Shown piece by piece: positions 34,269 through 45,100 of a stretch of DNA of 64,000 nt. Within the stretch, counting starts at the first letter, position 1; each line of letters begins with the position of its first letter. A program made the position numbers and the translations under genes. The notes beneath the pieces were generated by a model. It made no database searches. It was given only the letters and a program-made list of their open reading frames with translations, and was not told the DNA's origin. The stretch comes from Apteryx mantelli (Eukaryota > Chordata > Aves > Apterygiformes > Apterygidae). The stretch covers positions 87,414,007-87,478,006 of the forward strand of contig NC_089978.1 of NCBI RefSeq assembly GCF_036417845.1, written 5' to 3'.

Positions 34269-36645
34269 TTTTTTTTAAATCCCTTTTGCATTTGCATTGT
34301 ACTTCATTTAATACTCACTCTTATTTATTTAAAAGTGATAAAAAACTTATCTAATCACAAGAATACTACCTATTTAATCAACTCATTTTTCTTTCATGAC
34401 AGCTCCACTCAGTAATGTTTCTACAACTTTTCTTATGTTGTGAAAATATTTGAAAAAGCCATAAATAATCTGAAAAAAATCAATATTTCCCCCCCTTTTT
34501 TTTTTTTTTTGGATAGGTATAATTATCTGCACTTCAAAAGTGTTCACTTGAAAAATTTTGGTAATATTTCCCATCTTATGTCTGTTCCTTATTTCTTTCC
34601 CCTGTTTGTTCCTTCCTCCTTAGAGCTATGCAGAACATCATTGCCTGTGCAGTGATTTCAATAGAGGTACTGATTATGCCAAAGGGTGTAACTAAAGGTG
34701 TTATTTATGGTGATCTGGAGGCAGAGCCGGGGCTTTGTTTTTGTCAAAGCCACAAAACGTAGAGGGGAAAAAAATCCTATCCTTTCAGCAGCTGAGATGC
34801 GCTTATTCTCTGAGGCGTAATGAGCCCTGGCGGAGCAATGCGGCGCAGGCATGTCACATTCAATGTGCTAAAAACACGCTCATGCCAACCCAAAGCTCGG
34901 GGTGCTCTCTGCCACCATCTGCACCGAGGACCAGCAGCTGCTCCAGCTCTCATCACAGGAGCCTGCCTCGTGCACCATATGCTGCTGCTTTGGAGACGCC
35001 CCCTGCAAACGTGAGCCCAGCTGAGGCAAGGGGGGCCAGGGGCGCTCCGCTAAGCCACTTGTTCTGCCAAAGAAAATCGCTAAGGAGCTTATTACGGGAT
35101 CACCACGCATGGCTTAGAGGATTGACCTGACAGCACCTTCTCGATGGTGGAGGAGGCAGTACTATGAGGGGGACCTGGACAAAGGACCGATGCTCGCTAT
35201 TTATACAGAAGAGGACATCTGGACCAGGCAGCAGAGAAAAAAATATTAAATTAAGGAAATAAATTAAATACTAAAAGAGTGATGCCTGGAAAGTGATCCT
35301 GCAAGTAATTTTTCACTGCAGGCTCTCTGAAAATATCCTGACGTGTGGGTGTCTAGTAAAAGCAAGCTGTGTCTGGGATTCATAGCAAGGTATAAATTCA
35401 TTCCAAGGACTAATAACAGTTATGCCACTAGTAGGGAAAAAACGCTGGAGCCTGGCTCAAAACTCAGTTCCAAGAAGTTCAGGCACTAATAACCCTTCCA
35501 TGTGAAACTAAGGACAGCAGAGAGAGAAGGTGCAAGAACAAGGCACAAATATTTGATGGATGATAAAAAGGAAGAGCTATTATTTAATTAGATAGAGTGG
35601 GGCACAGCTAAGCATAATAGGATGAAATTGGGATACGGCTCGTTTAGGAACACTTTCCTATTCATGAAATTTGATAGACCAAAATAATCAATGGAAATAG
35701 AGCAGGACTTGAAAAACTAGACAAAGCAAAACACTGAGAATTCAACATCATGGAAGGAAAAGCTGGACTGTCTGCTAAATCTTTCCCACACTGTGATATA
35801 TCATATTCTATTTATACATTAAGGTTGGTAGATATTATTTAGCACTTAGCAAAAGTAACCTCAGCCTCGTTTAAGATACTAGGAGCTTTGCTATTGACTT
35901 TGATGAAGTCAAGCATTCAAACACAACCCAGGAAATGATCTTCTTGTTCCACAGTTGGGTTAATTAAAATGGAAGGAGACTGTGATCCTGAATTTTCTGG
36001 CTTCTCCTGGTTCCTGCTTATCTGCTATCATTGTCATTCTTCTTAAAAGTAAATTTGAGAAAGCCTGAAAATTGATAAATACTTTTCCCATTTTCTTGAC
36101 TTATAATTGCTTTTTATTCTTAAAGTGCCTTTGGAAGTCTTTTCCAGGACAAAATACCTGAAAGAGTCTTTAAGAAAAAGCAAATCTGAATCGGCATAAA
36201 TGCAGTGCCTTGCTGTTAGGGAAAATGACCAGTTTTTGATTAATCAAGAGCTGTGATTAATGAAGGACCAGTCTTTCATGCTATACTGTACCTCATTTTT
36301 CAGATCAGCATTATTATTTACTCACTGCCTCAGCTGCACTACAATTTTCCTTGCAAATTCATATTTTGACAAATTATATGGCAATTTTTTTACACTGCAA
36401 TTACTTTGTGAAACAGAGTTGTACTACTGAATATTCATAGAGCTGTAAGAATGCTGCTCACTCATGTACATAAATTACACATCTCCAGAATTTTTCCATT
36501 CCTCAAATTATTATGCTTCCATGGAGAAGGTAGAGAAGAGCTCGCTCTGTACCCCACAGCCTGTGGCACAATAAAGAAGCATGGATGAAGCAGGAAATAC
36601 AAAGAGGGACATCCAAAAGTGCCTCTCAGGAGACAAAGTGCATAC

Positions 36646-36697
36646 CTTTGTGCCAGAAAAGAAGACAGAGCAGGACGCTTTCCATCTTGAACTGCAT
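36646..36697 (-). CDS. RS1: RS1 exon 1: start codon and signal peptide
   Basis: RS1 (retinoschisin) is a secreted, disulfide-linked octamer that holds photoreceptor and bipolar cell layers together. Human mutations cause X-linked retinoschisis. This exon encodes MQFKMESVLLCLLFWHK plus one base: 52 nt, exactly the human exon 1 coding length (c.1-52). Its hydrophobic core VLLCLLF matches the role of human GFLLLLLF. The donor is AAAG then GTATGC. Joining to exon 2 gives a signal peptide of about 22 residues ending near AVLALS. With the other exons the protein is 224 residues, as in human. A second in-frame ATG lies at codon 5. Confidence 0.9.
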
Positions 36698-39600
36698 CTT
36701 TCCCTTCCGCTTTCAGGAATAGCTAGTTAGTGTGCTGCTCCACTTTCTGGGAAGGCATGAGATTAACTTAAGCATTGCCTAAGCACCTTACTCTCCCCTG
36801 TTCTTATGATTTTACCAAGTACCATCAGGCCAGCCACGCAGTTGCTAGTGTCAAGCTCCATCCTATCAAGGGTAACAGCTTCTAAAAGGTAAAAAGTAGG
36901 TACTAATGTACTGAACAGGAATGTACACATTCCTGAGGAGGAATGTGAGCGTGTATACAGATATACATCCACATAAACATGGACATACCTCCCTAGAAAC
37001 CACATATACCTCCCCCCCTACACAGAGGCTACTTAGTCAAATGCTTATAAAAAGTATTGCATATGGCCTATTGTATGCAGTGTGTATTAATTATCTCCCA
37101 CCCCAATTATTTATTTCTACACCATCAATGCCTTTCCTAATAATTGCTAAGTATAGAAATCAGCACTGGCCATGCTGCTCTTTCAGCCAGCTAATTGCAA
37201 AGGGCTGGGAACTGCAATTACTTGATCAAACAGGAATAGCACATTTTGGTTGTTTATTTGCTGAGCTGTAAAAATCCCAAACAAAAAAAAATAAACCTCC
37301 CTTCCCTAACAAACAGCTCTACTTATTGTACTAGCAACCAATTTACATCAAAGACAATTATAAATTTGGTTTTAAAATGACTGAAAGATTCAAGACTGCA
37401 ACAGATTCCAAGTGATTCCAATGAATTTTGGGACAGTTCCTAAAATCTGTTAATTATGTGCAACTAGCAGTGAATTTTTAGTGGAGACTGTTAAAAGAGA
37501 TTGCTTCAGAAGCAGCTCCATTCGTTTCAAAAGATCTCAGATTTTATGGGCAGAGAGTAGATTAAATCACTGCATAGGTCACATGTTGAATTAAGCTGGT
37601 CCCATCTCTAGTCTTTTGGTCTTTATCCACTCAAAAAATGTTGTATGAACAAGGATGCTGATTAAGCATGGCATCTTTTGGAAAAAGTCCCTTGCGGCAG
37701 GATGCATCCCACCTGCCTTTGGATACCTACAGATTAGGTATGTCATGTAAACTAATCACCTGGGACTCCTCTGCAGCCATGGACAGGCTGCAGCTCTAGT
37801 GATGCTGCATCCCGGCCCCCAGGGGTGTGTGAAATGTACAGGTTGAGTCACCTGCCAAGGAGGGGCCTAGCTGCTTTGCTTAGCCTCAAGGCTTGACTGA
37901 CGGACAGCCAAATTATGGCAAAGAAGGGCCCACCCTGGATTCAATGAAAACAATAATGGAAATGTAATCTGAAAAGTCCTGGTTTTAAATCTCAGATAAC
38001 CCTCAGTTTTCACTCCTGTTCAAGCGGCAGGACAACCAAGGGCAAAGGTGAGGCCAAACCCTGGCGTTATGCTCAGGGCAGGGCTCTGCAGAGGCACCTC
38101 AGCTTGCTCTGGGGCATCCTGGAAGGAGTTTAACCTCCTTAACCCAGCACTTTTCCTGAGCTAATTTACCACCAGCAACAGGGCAGGTTATGGCAGGCAG
38201 ACCCCCAAATGGATGCAGCTATTGGGCTTCAGGGACTGTTCACCCCAAATCCTGGGGATTGTAAATGCATCTGTATGTGTTGCAGTAGAGATGAATTCAG
38301 CCCTGTAGTTATTTAGTTATCTAAAGCTATTGACTATACCTTTTTTTTAGGTCATTCTTCAAAGGAAGGTCAATTCTCCCTCAAACATTTGCTCAGCTCT
38401 CCTCTCTCCTGCAGTTACAGTGATGGACCTGGGCGCCATCCTTCACATCTGCATCCCTGGGCTTTGTAACAGCTGCTGTCCCCATCTTCCTTACACTCCC
38501 TCCGCAACTTCCCGTAAACAAACCTCACTTAACTTGCTAGCTCTGAAACAACTCATTCTGTGCTGCTGCCCTGCCAGCCTCTTAAAAACACAAATCTCTG
38601 CTGCTGCAAGACATGAAGGGGTGCACGAGGCGCGTGGCTCAACCTCGGCACACTGTCCTCGGGAAGCGGCGGGTGCTGGGAAGGCGCTGGGAGGCCTGCG
38701 CCTCCTGATGTACTTTTCCTAATGACAGCGGGCTGTGAATCACCATTTTCTAAGAAACCACTTCAGCTGGATCTGTCGCCTCCAAGTGACGTGTCGCCTG
38801 CTGGTGAAAGCCTTTTCTGCAAAAGATTGTGGATCTTACGACAAATAATCCAACAGTTCAGCAGTTCTTCTGTCTCCAAACTCATGCATGCCGTGGCTCT
38901 GTGAGACTTCAGTCATTCGCTCCATTGAACGGAGATGAAACATATCATGTTGTGATGGAAATTCTCGGAAGAAAAAAAGGTCAATCCCTGGAAGATTAAG
39001 GATTTTCAGATTTCTCTCTGAGAAACTGGCCTAAAACACTTTGGGTTTTTCACTCAGAGGCCTCCTGCTCACATGCAGCACCCCTCTTGGGGCAGTGAGA
39101 CCCCATCAAAGGGCCTGCCCAGGCTCAGAAGGACCTGCAGAGGGGTGAACATGGTCCTTGCAGAGGGACCATGGTGGCAGCCTTCGGCCAGCAGCCCAGG
39201 TGGCTGCACGGGGCTCTCGTGCTCCAGGCTCTGCACAGCATTTGTGCAAGGCTCACTCTTGCCCTTCCTTTGCAGGCCTGTCTAAAATGGGCTGCCACAG
39301 GGCCAGAGATTTCCCGCACTGCCGAAGCAGGTTGGATATCCATTCCCTGTCTGCACCGATGATCATTTGGTATCTAAATCCCAGCTTAAAATCTCTAAAT
39401 ACCTTCTTCCACTTCCCGCTTGGGACACCAGACGAGGTTGCAGCCTCTCACCCTCTGGTCTCGTAAGCAGGCATCACCGGGAGGCAGAGCTGTGCAGCCG
39501 GAGAGAAACAACAGGCAGGAGGCAGGCAGGCAAAAAGCTGGGGAAATTTAGTCCTAGAGCAGCTGCGGCACAGGATACGGCACTCAGACCCCATCTGCAC

Positions 39601-41590
39601 AGCGGATGCGCTTCCGGCACTTCTCGGCCTTTGCACTCTGGATTACTGCAGCGGCTGACACTTTTCAGACTGCAGTTTCCCCACAGTGTAAAGGTGTCAG
39701 GCAAATAAGCAAAGCTATGCAAATGGCATCCTGAATATAAGCCTCTCAAAATGTCTGCATATTTTAAGAAGCAAATACAAATTCTCCCCCATCACCCCCA
39801 GCAGGTTAAAATCAATGCTTTTCATGATCAGTTCCACCCTTAAACAAATAGATGTTGATTTAAGGTAAGAAATGCAATAACTCAGAGACAGTGTTCAGCA
39901 ATAGCACAGCTATATCAAAGAACATTTCATTCAAAGGGACATCCTCAAGGCTGCCAGCTCCCCTGCTATAATATTTTCTTCTCACAGGAGAAGGGCAGCC
40001 TTTGTTTAAAAATGTGTTTCTAACACTAAAAAAATCAAATTGGCTCACACGACACGTAAAAGTCTTAAAATTGAAGTCTCTGTATAAAATACTGTGCAGT
40101 TCAGACCCTCTGTGTCTAATGCTGTTCACAGTCCTTCGTTTTAATAACCATAAATGGCAAAACCATGCTGCTACTGCAGACAGCATTGCTAAATGAATCA
40201 CGCAGCTCATTCCTAGCAGGCAAACACATACTTTCAGGTATAGCAGACAGGAAACATTTTAAAGCCAGTACATGAAACAGCACCAAAGAGGGCTACATTG
40301 ATCCTTTGTGGGAAGAAAAAAAAAAAGAAAAAAGATCAAAATGATCCTGTCATTGATAATGGAGCAAAACTGCACCTGGTATAAACAGTCCTAAATGGGA
40401 CAATTTGACTATGTCCAAATTGCTAAATAAAACAGGGCCAGGAACTGCCTGGGCAGGTTTGCTCTATGCAGCCTTTGGCCACACGTCGTCTCCAGGCTCA
40501 GCTGGTGTCCCCTTGGCCATAAGGCATTGGCGTTTGCTTTTGTGGCCCTTGGATATTTTGGTGTTTTTTCTTTCCTCGAAGTGTCTGAAATAACACAAAG
40601 GCCACCTTGCACCATGGGGAGTTTGCTAAAAATTAAACAAGCATTGGATGACTGGAGGCCGGTGCTCCAGTCCGTACTTTGGCCTTGCTTTATTAACAAA
40701 TTTGGAGGTCGTGTGGCACCATGTGAGGAGCCCCATGCAAACGTCTCCTGCAGACTTACATGCTTTCTGCTCGCAGCTTTCTTTGCATGAGAAATGAATT
40801 TGCTTCTGAGCGCGGCAGAGCTGCGGACATGGGCAATGCGGACGTGGGCAGGGAGCGCTGCCGAGCAGACGGGCAGCGCGCATGAGCGTGTGCCCTCGGT
40901 CGGGGAGCCGGAGGCAGCCACGCTCATGGACCAGAGCGCGCGTGTAAGTGTAAATGCCCTCAGAAGCAGGGTACTGACGTGCTCGGGGTACAAAACCGCC
41001 AGTCCTTTCAGAGCTGGAGTCAAGCCTCCAGGACCAGGGTCCCCTTGACATGGATGGAGCTAGGATGGGCGATGCATGCTGAAGATCTGGTTCTTGGGAT
41101 ACATTGGCCTTTCAAGGAGTCTGAAGCATGAGCCTAAGTCCTCCTCTCCCCTCTTTTTTTCCCCTGTTTGTGTGGATGATGTTTGCAGAAAAGCAAGGTG
41201 GGGGAAAGAGCAGGCGCTGCAGTGACTAGACTGTCTGAATTACATTCATGTGCTTAGGGAAAAAGTGCTTTTGCACAGGTCCCTTGGAAAGCACAGACCC
41301 GTTTGCTTTTATCGTGGGCTCTCTCCAAGAAACATGTGACTCTTGCACGCTGATGCTTTGCAAACCAAATTGCTTCTCTTGCTGGGCTGGGCTTGGCTTT
41401 CTGCATTTTAACGGCAATCAGCAGAGAGCCTCCTGCCCCTCCCAACATACACTCCTCTCTTCTTTCACCCCATGCCGGTCCCGGGCTTTATTTACGTGCT
41501 TATAAGGTTGCCCATCTTGGGTGGGGGGGGAAAGGAGACCAAGAAGAGATGAGAAGCAGAGTAACAAGATTAGCGGGGGACAGGAAGGAA
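36698..41590. other. Spacer upstream of RS1
   Basis: This 4.9-kb stretch holds the RS1 5' leader and promoter (not precisely placed) and AT-rich sequence. No repeat, exon or conserved frame was recognised. The open frames at 40,409-41,051 are overlapping chance frames. Confidence 0.5.
36761..36766 (-). promoter_or_regulatory. Possible CRX/OTX-like site upstream of RS1
   Basis: GATTAA on the + strand reads TTAATC on the RS1 strand, 64 nt upstream of the start codon. Mammalian RS1 is known to be driven by the photoreceptor factor CRX, whose core site is TAATC(C/T). One short motif is weak evidence, and the transcription start is unknown. Confidence 0.2.
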
Positions 41591-41599
41591 GGAGAGGGG

Positions 41600-41607
41600 A
41601 AAAAAAA
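41600..41607 (-). terminator. RNA polymerase III terminator of tRNA-Val
   Basis: Eight A on the + strand read as T8 on the tRNA strand, 18 nt after the tRNA 3' end. Confidence 0.8.
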
Positions 41608-41625
41608 CTAGTAAATTGCCGGCGT

Positions 41626-41698
41626 TGGTTCCACTGGGGCTCGAACCCAGGACCTTCTGCGTGTAAAGCAGACGTGATAACCACTACACTATGGAACC
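41626..41698 (-). tRNA. tRNA-Val, anticodon TAC
   Basis: A 73-nt tRNA on the - strand, starting GGTTCCATAGTGTAGTGG and ending GGTTCGAGCCCCAGTGGAAC plus CA. The 7-bp acceptor stem pairs GGTTCCA with TGGAACC. The anticodon stem is TCTGC/GCAGA with loop TTTACAC, giving anticodon TAC, which reads GTA codons. The A box (TAGTGTAGTGG) and B box (GGTTCGAGCC) match, and there is no intron. From memory it matches vertebrate tRNA-Val-TAC. An 8-T run about 19 nt downstream can terminate RNA polymerase III. Confidence 0.97.
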
Positions 41699-41734
41699 AC
41701 CACGCAAATACGCTTTTACGGCGCTGCCTCTATG

Positions 41735-41945
41735 CACACGCTACTCGGGGCGAGGGGGCCTCCTCCGCTGCCCCGCCCACGCGGTGCGGGCCGCCGGCCG
41801 CGGCGGGGGGGGGGGCGGGGGCGGTGCGGCGCGGCGCGGCCGTTGGGCGCGCGGCGAGCCGTTGAGCGAGCGGCGCTGCTGCGGGCTTGGGGACAGCTGC
41901 TGAGGGAGGGCGAGCCAGTGCCCCGCGGCTGCAACTGCCAGGTTT
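41735..41945. promoter_or_regulatory. CpG island, candidate PPEF1 promoter
   Basis: This is the densest CpG cluster in the window, with runs such as GCGGCGCGGCGCGGCCG and GGCGCGCGGCGAGCCG. It begins about 40 nt from the tRNA gene. It is the only clear CpG island between RS1 and the first PPEF1 coding exon, so it is a plausible PPEF1 promoter. A tRNA-associated island or a promoter of an unannotated RNA are alternatives. Confidence 0.5.
41802..41823 (+). other. G-rich tract with G-quadruplex potential
   Basis: GGCGGGGGGGGGGGGCGGGGGCGG-type sequence within the CpG island holds four or more G runs in about 22 nt. Confidence 0.6.
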
Positions 41946-42117
41946 CCTCTTACTTTTTTTTTTTTTTTTTTTTAGAAATTACTGGTTAATTAAAAATGTG
42001 GTAATTAAAAATTTATTATCTTGATGCGTTTTCTGGTCCTCAGCTACAGAGGAGCAGAGAAGGGGGTAAATCACTTTAATAGCTTTCATGCTATGGGGAA
42101 ACCACAGGTAAGGTTTT
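41850..42117 (+). other. Candidate non-coding first exon of PPEF1
   Basis: A start inside the CpG island and an end at the near-perfect donor CCACAG then GTAAGG at 42,117/42,118 would give an untranslated leader exon. It would splice to the acceptor at 53,093, giving an 11-kb first intron. This is inference from signals only; the 5' end is arbitrary. Confidence 0.35.
41954..41973 (+). repeat. T20 tract
   Basis: Twenty consecutive T immediately after the CpG island. No target duplication or repeat body was seen next to it. Confidence 0.85.
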
Positions 42118-45100
42118 TCTGCACTTGTAGGCATGCCTCCTTGTGTTAGGGCCTTTCAGCTGGCAGCCTTGCAGCCAGATCTACCCATAAAACACGGCCA
42201 AGAGACAGTGGCCCTGTTATGGCATTGCGCTGCATGTAAGGAGTAGTGTGAGCACTGCTTTCCCCTGCATGTGTATGGTACATCTTCGCTTCCAGCTCAT
42301 GCCCTCCCAGCGTCAATGCCATCCATCCCCTTTCGGAAACGGCTGGCAAGCCTTACTGCGCATCCTATTGCTCCGTTGATTTGCTAGGCTGCTCGGTTCT
42401 TGAAAACTAAGTAGAGAATAGAGGTTGTCGAGCTGCTGTATTGCACTGCAGTAGCCAGCAGGTTGACCAAGCCATGGGAAGGGCAGGCTGGGCTCCACAA
42501 GAGCTGCATCAGCAGCCCTGCGGTTTCTGGGGAAACTGGCTGCGTGGATTTGTTGTAAATCAAGTCATGGGAACGTGCTATACTGCTTGCTGCAGAGCGT
42601 TTTAACTCTCTTTTCAGTGAGGGAGGAAGATGTGGGTGATTTTCTTGGTATAGAAGTCTGTTTTAAATAGCATACAGAGAAAGAAGGCAGAATTTTGTCA
42701 GTGCCAGTATTGCCCTTGAGGAAGCTGTTCTGTGGTGCGTAATGGATCTGTGAAAGTTATGATTTATCCCCTCAGACACAGCACGGCACATACTAATGAG
42801 TGTTTTCAAAAATGGAGCATGGAAAAGAGAACATTTGTTTTCAAAAATCTATCAGGAGAACATTAAGGGTCGTCCCTTAAAAGCAGAACCTAAGGTAGGG
42901 GCAGAAGCCCCGAAATGGGACCTCTTCCCCACCCCACTGTGCCTCTTACATGCCTCCCAGCATATAAAGTCTGTACGCACTTGAACCACCCGATTACAGT
43001 GGTTCAGGTGATGACTGAACTGAGAGGAACGTGGATTTGGATGTGCTAAATGGACAGATGCCGTCAACACCTCCAGCTGAACACCAACAGTACGCTAAAA
43101 GACAGGAGATTTCTGGTGAACCTCTGTTAGCAACTTCTCTCCCAGATATATTACTCAGTCAGCAGAGGGCTCCCAGTGCTTGTGTTAAGGAGTTCCTTAT
43201 TACCTCATTGCCAGACCAGTGTTCTCCTTATCTCAGTTATTCCATTTAATATGGTAGCTTTGCATATGCACGCCTTTGCTGTGAAGCTCCATCTGTGGGT
43301 GTTCTGAATAATACTCTTGTGCAACTGAATTTTTGAAAAGAATATCTTTTATTACATGTTGATATACCATGATAAGGCCTACGTGTTTGTCTTTGCTAAT
43401 GGGAGCTACATCAAGCTACTCATACTAGCTACCCACCTCTACTACCAAGGAATATCCAAGATTACTTAGGTTGTGGATTGATGGTGTAATTGCTGTAGAA
43501 GATGGCTCTGTGTGAGGGTACAGAGCAGCGCAACTGCTTCTGTGCAGCATGGTGCCCCTCTTGATCAGGCAGATATTTATTCCAGGACTTTGTTTTCTTC
43601 TGTTACTCCATCCTGAATGCATTATTACTTTGTTTTATATGTTACGCCTTATCTGGTTTTTTGCGCTATTCAGGTTATCTCAGTACTCACCATGCCAAGT
43701 CCTCGCATCCCAAAGGGATTGAATTGTAGAAGTAAAAGTTAAGGCCTTGGTACAGGTGTTTACAGGACTGTGATTAAAAGTTGCAATGAGAAATGATTAT
43801 TTGGAATGTGAAAGATAAGTATGATAATTTTCAGAAGTGTATGATACCTGTAAGTAAAGCAGTGTAATTGTTGTTGCCTTGACTCTTGAAATTATTTGCA
43901 TTTTGCTGAAGCAGATGACTATTGCAAGATAGAAAAGTTTGCACTTTTTTGTCATTAGAAGCAGTTTCATAAGGGTAAGATGAAAATAGAGGTGAAGAAA
44001 ATCATTTTCTTGAACTTTTCTGACTTTCTCCCACCATATATGTGATGGCTACACTTACTAGCTGGTAGTTCACAATCCTTTAAGAAGACAGACAAAATTC
44101 CTTTGAGATACTGATCATTAGTGCTGTAGATAGCTATCATCTCTATAGGCTCCAAGTAGAGTAGTGCAGATTGTGCTATTAGACACTGCTTTTCACAGTA
44201 ATCTGCAATCAGCTGATAATTTGGGAATTTTTCTGGTTTTTTTTTGTTTTTTTTTTATTTGTTCTCATTTTTACAGAAGGTACCCCGATGCTTTCATAGG
44301 GTTCTGGTCTAGCTTCTTGGCCTTCAGCAGTTTCAAGGCCCTACAGCTGCCTTTTTTGGCCCACATTTCTAATTCTGTGTTCTCTTTGCCAAGGATGCTA
44401 ATTTTGACATCTTCTATTTATCGTCTTCTCACCTTGTCCATTATCATCTCTCTCATCTAGTCCATTTTGGGGGATAAATTTCTTTTCCTGCTCATCCAAG
44501 TTAACCTTCTCCTTCAGATTTGTGAGAGCACATTTCTGACCTCTCACTGACTGAGACAGAGTTTAATATGAGAAAAAAAAAGACAGATAAAATTATTCTA
44601 GCCATTTATTTCTCTCCTTCTCTCTTTTATTCTTTTTATTCTTTCTGTTTGTGATCCAGGTCTCTCAGTCAGGGATTTGGCCCCTGGCTAGTACTCTAAA
44701 ATACATTGTTGGGGCATACAAAAATACTTCCTGAACTTAGATAGGCTAAGAGGAGAGGAACCATCGTCGGAGCTCAGAGGAACATATTCATTTTGACTAT
44801 GATCATTCAGTCTTTTTGAAAAAATATCAGTTACATCACTTTGCAGTGGGTGCTTCTGGGAAATAAGCCTGAAGCAGAATTTGAATTATGTATGTGGAAT
44901 GCCAGCATGGAGGCTCGTTTAGGAGTTTAATGGTTCCAAAGTATTCCCTACAGAATATGAGCTCTAATTTCAAGAAGGACTGCCTAGAAAGGGATATCCC
45001 AGTTTCTGCACTAGCGACATTACTGTTTGTTTGTTTTTGTGGTGCTAGACTGCTCAACAACATATTGTCAGAACTGTGTTGCCTACTGTCTGTTGCAGCT

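Larger units (their letters stand above)
24725..36645 (-). other. RS1: RS1 intron 1
   Basis: Intron of 11.9 kb; human intron 1 is also the longest. It contains a 3.7-kb CR1 element at 26,345-30,004, a possible MIR-like piece near 25,490-25,585, a T/G homopolymer tract at 33,616-33,636 and an unrecognised open frame at 33,897-34,268. No further exon is needed, since exons 1 and 2 join in phase. Confidence 0.8.
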
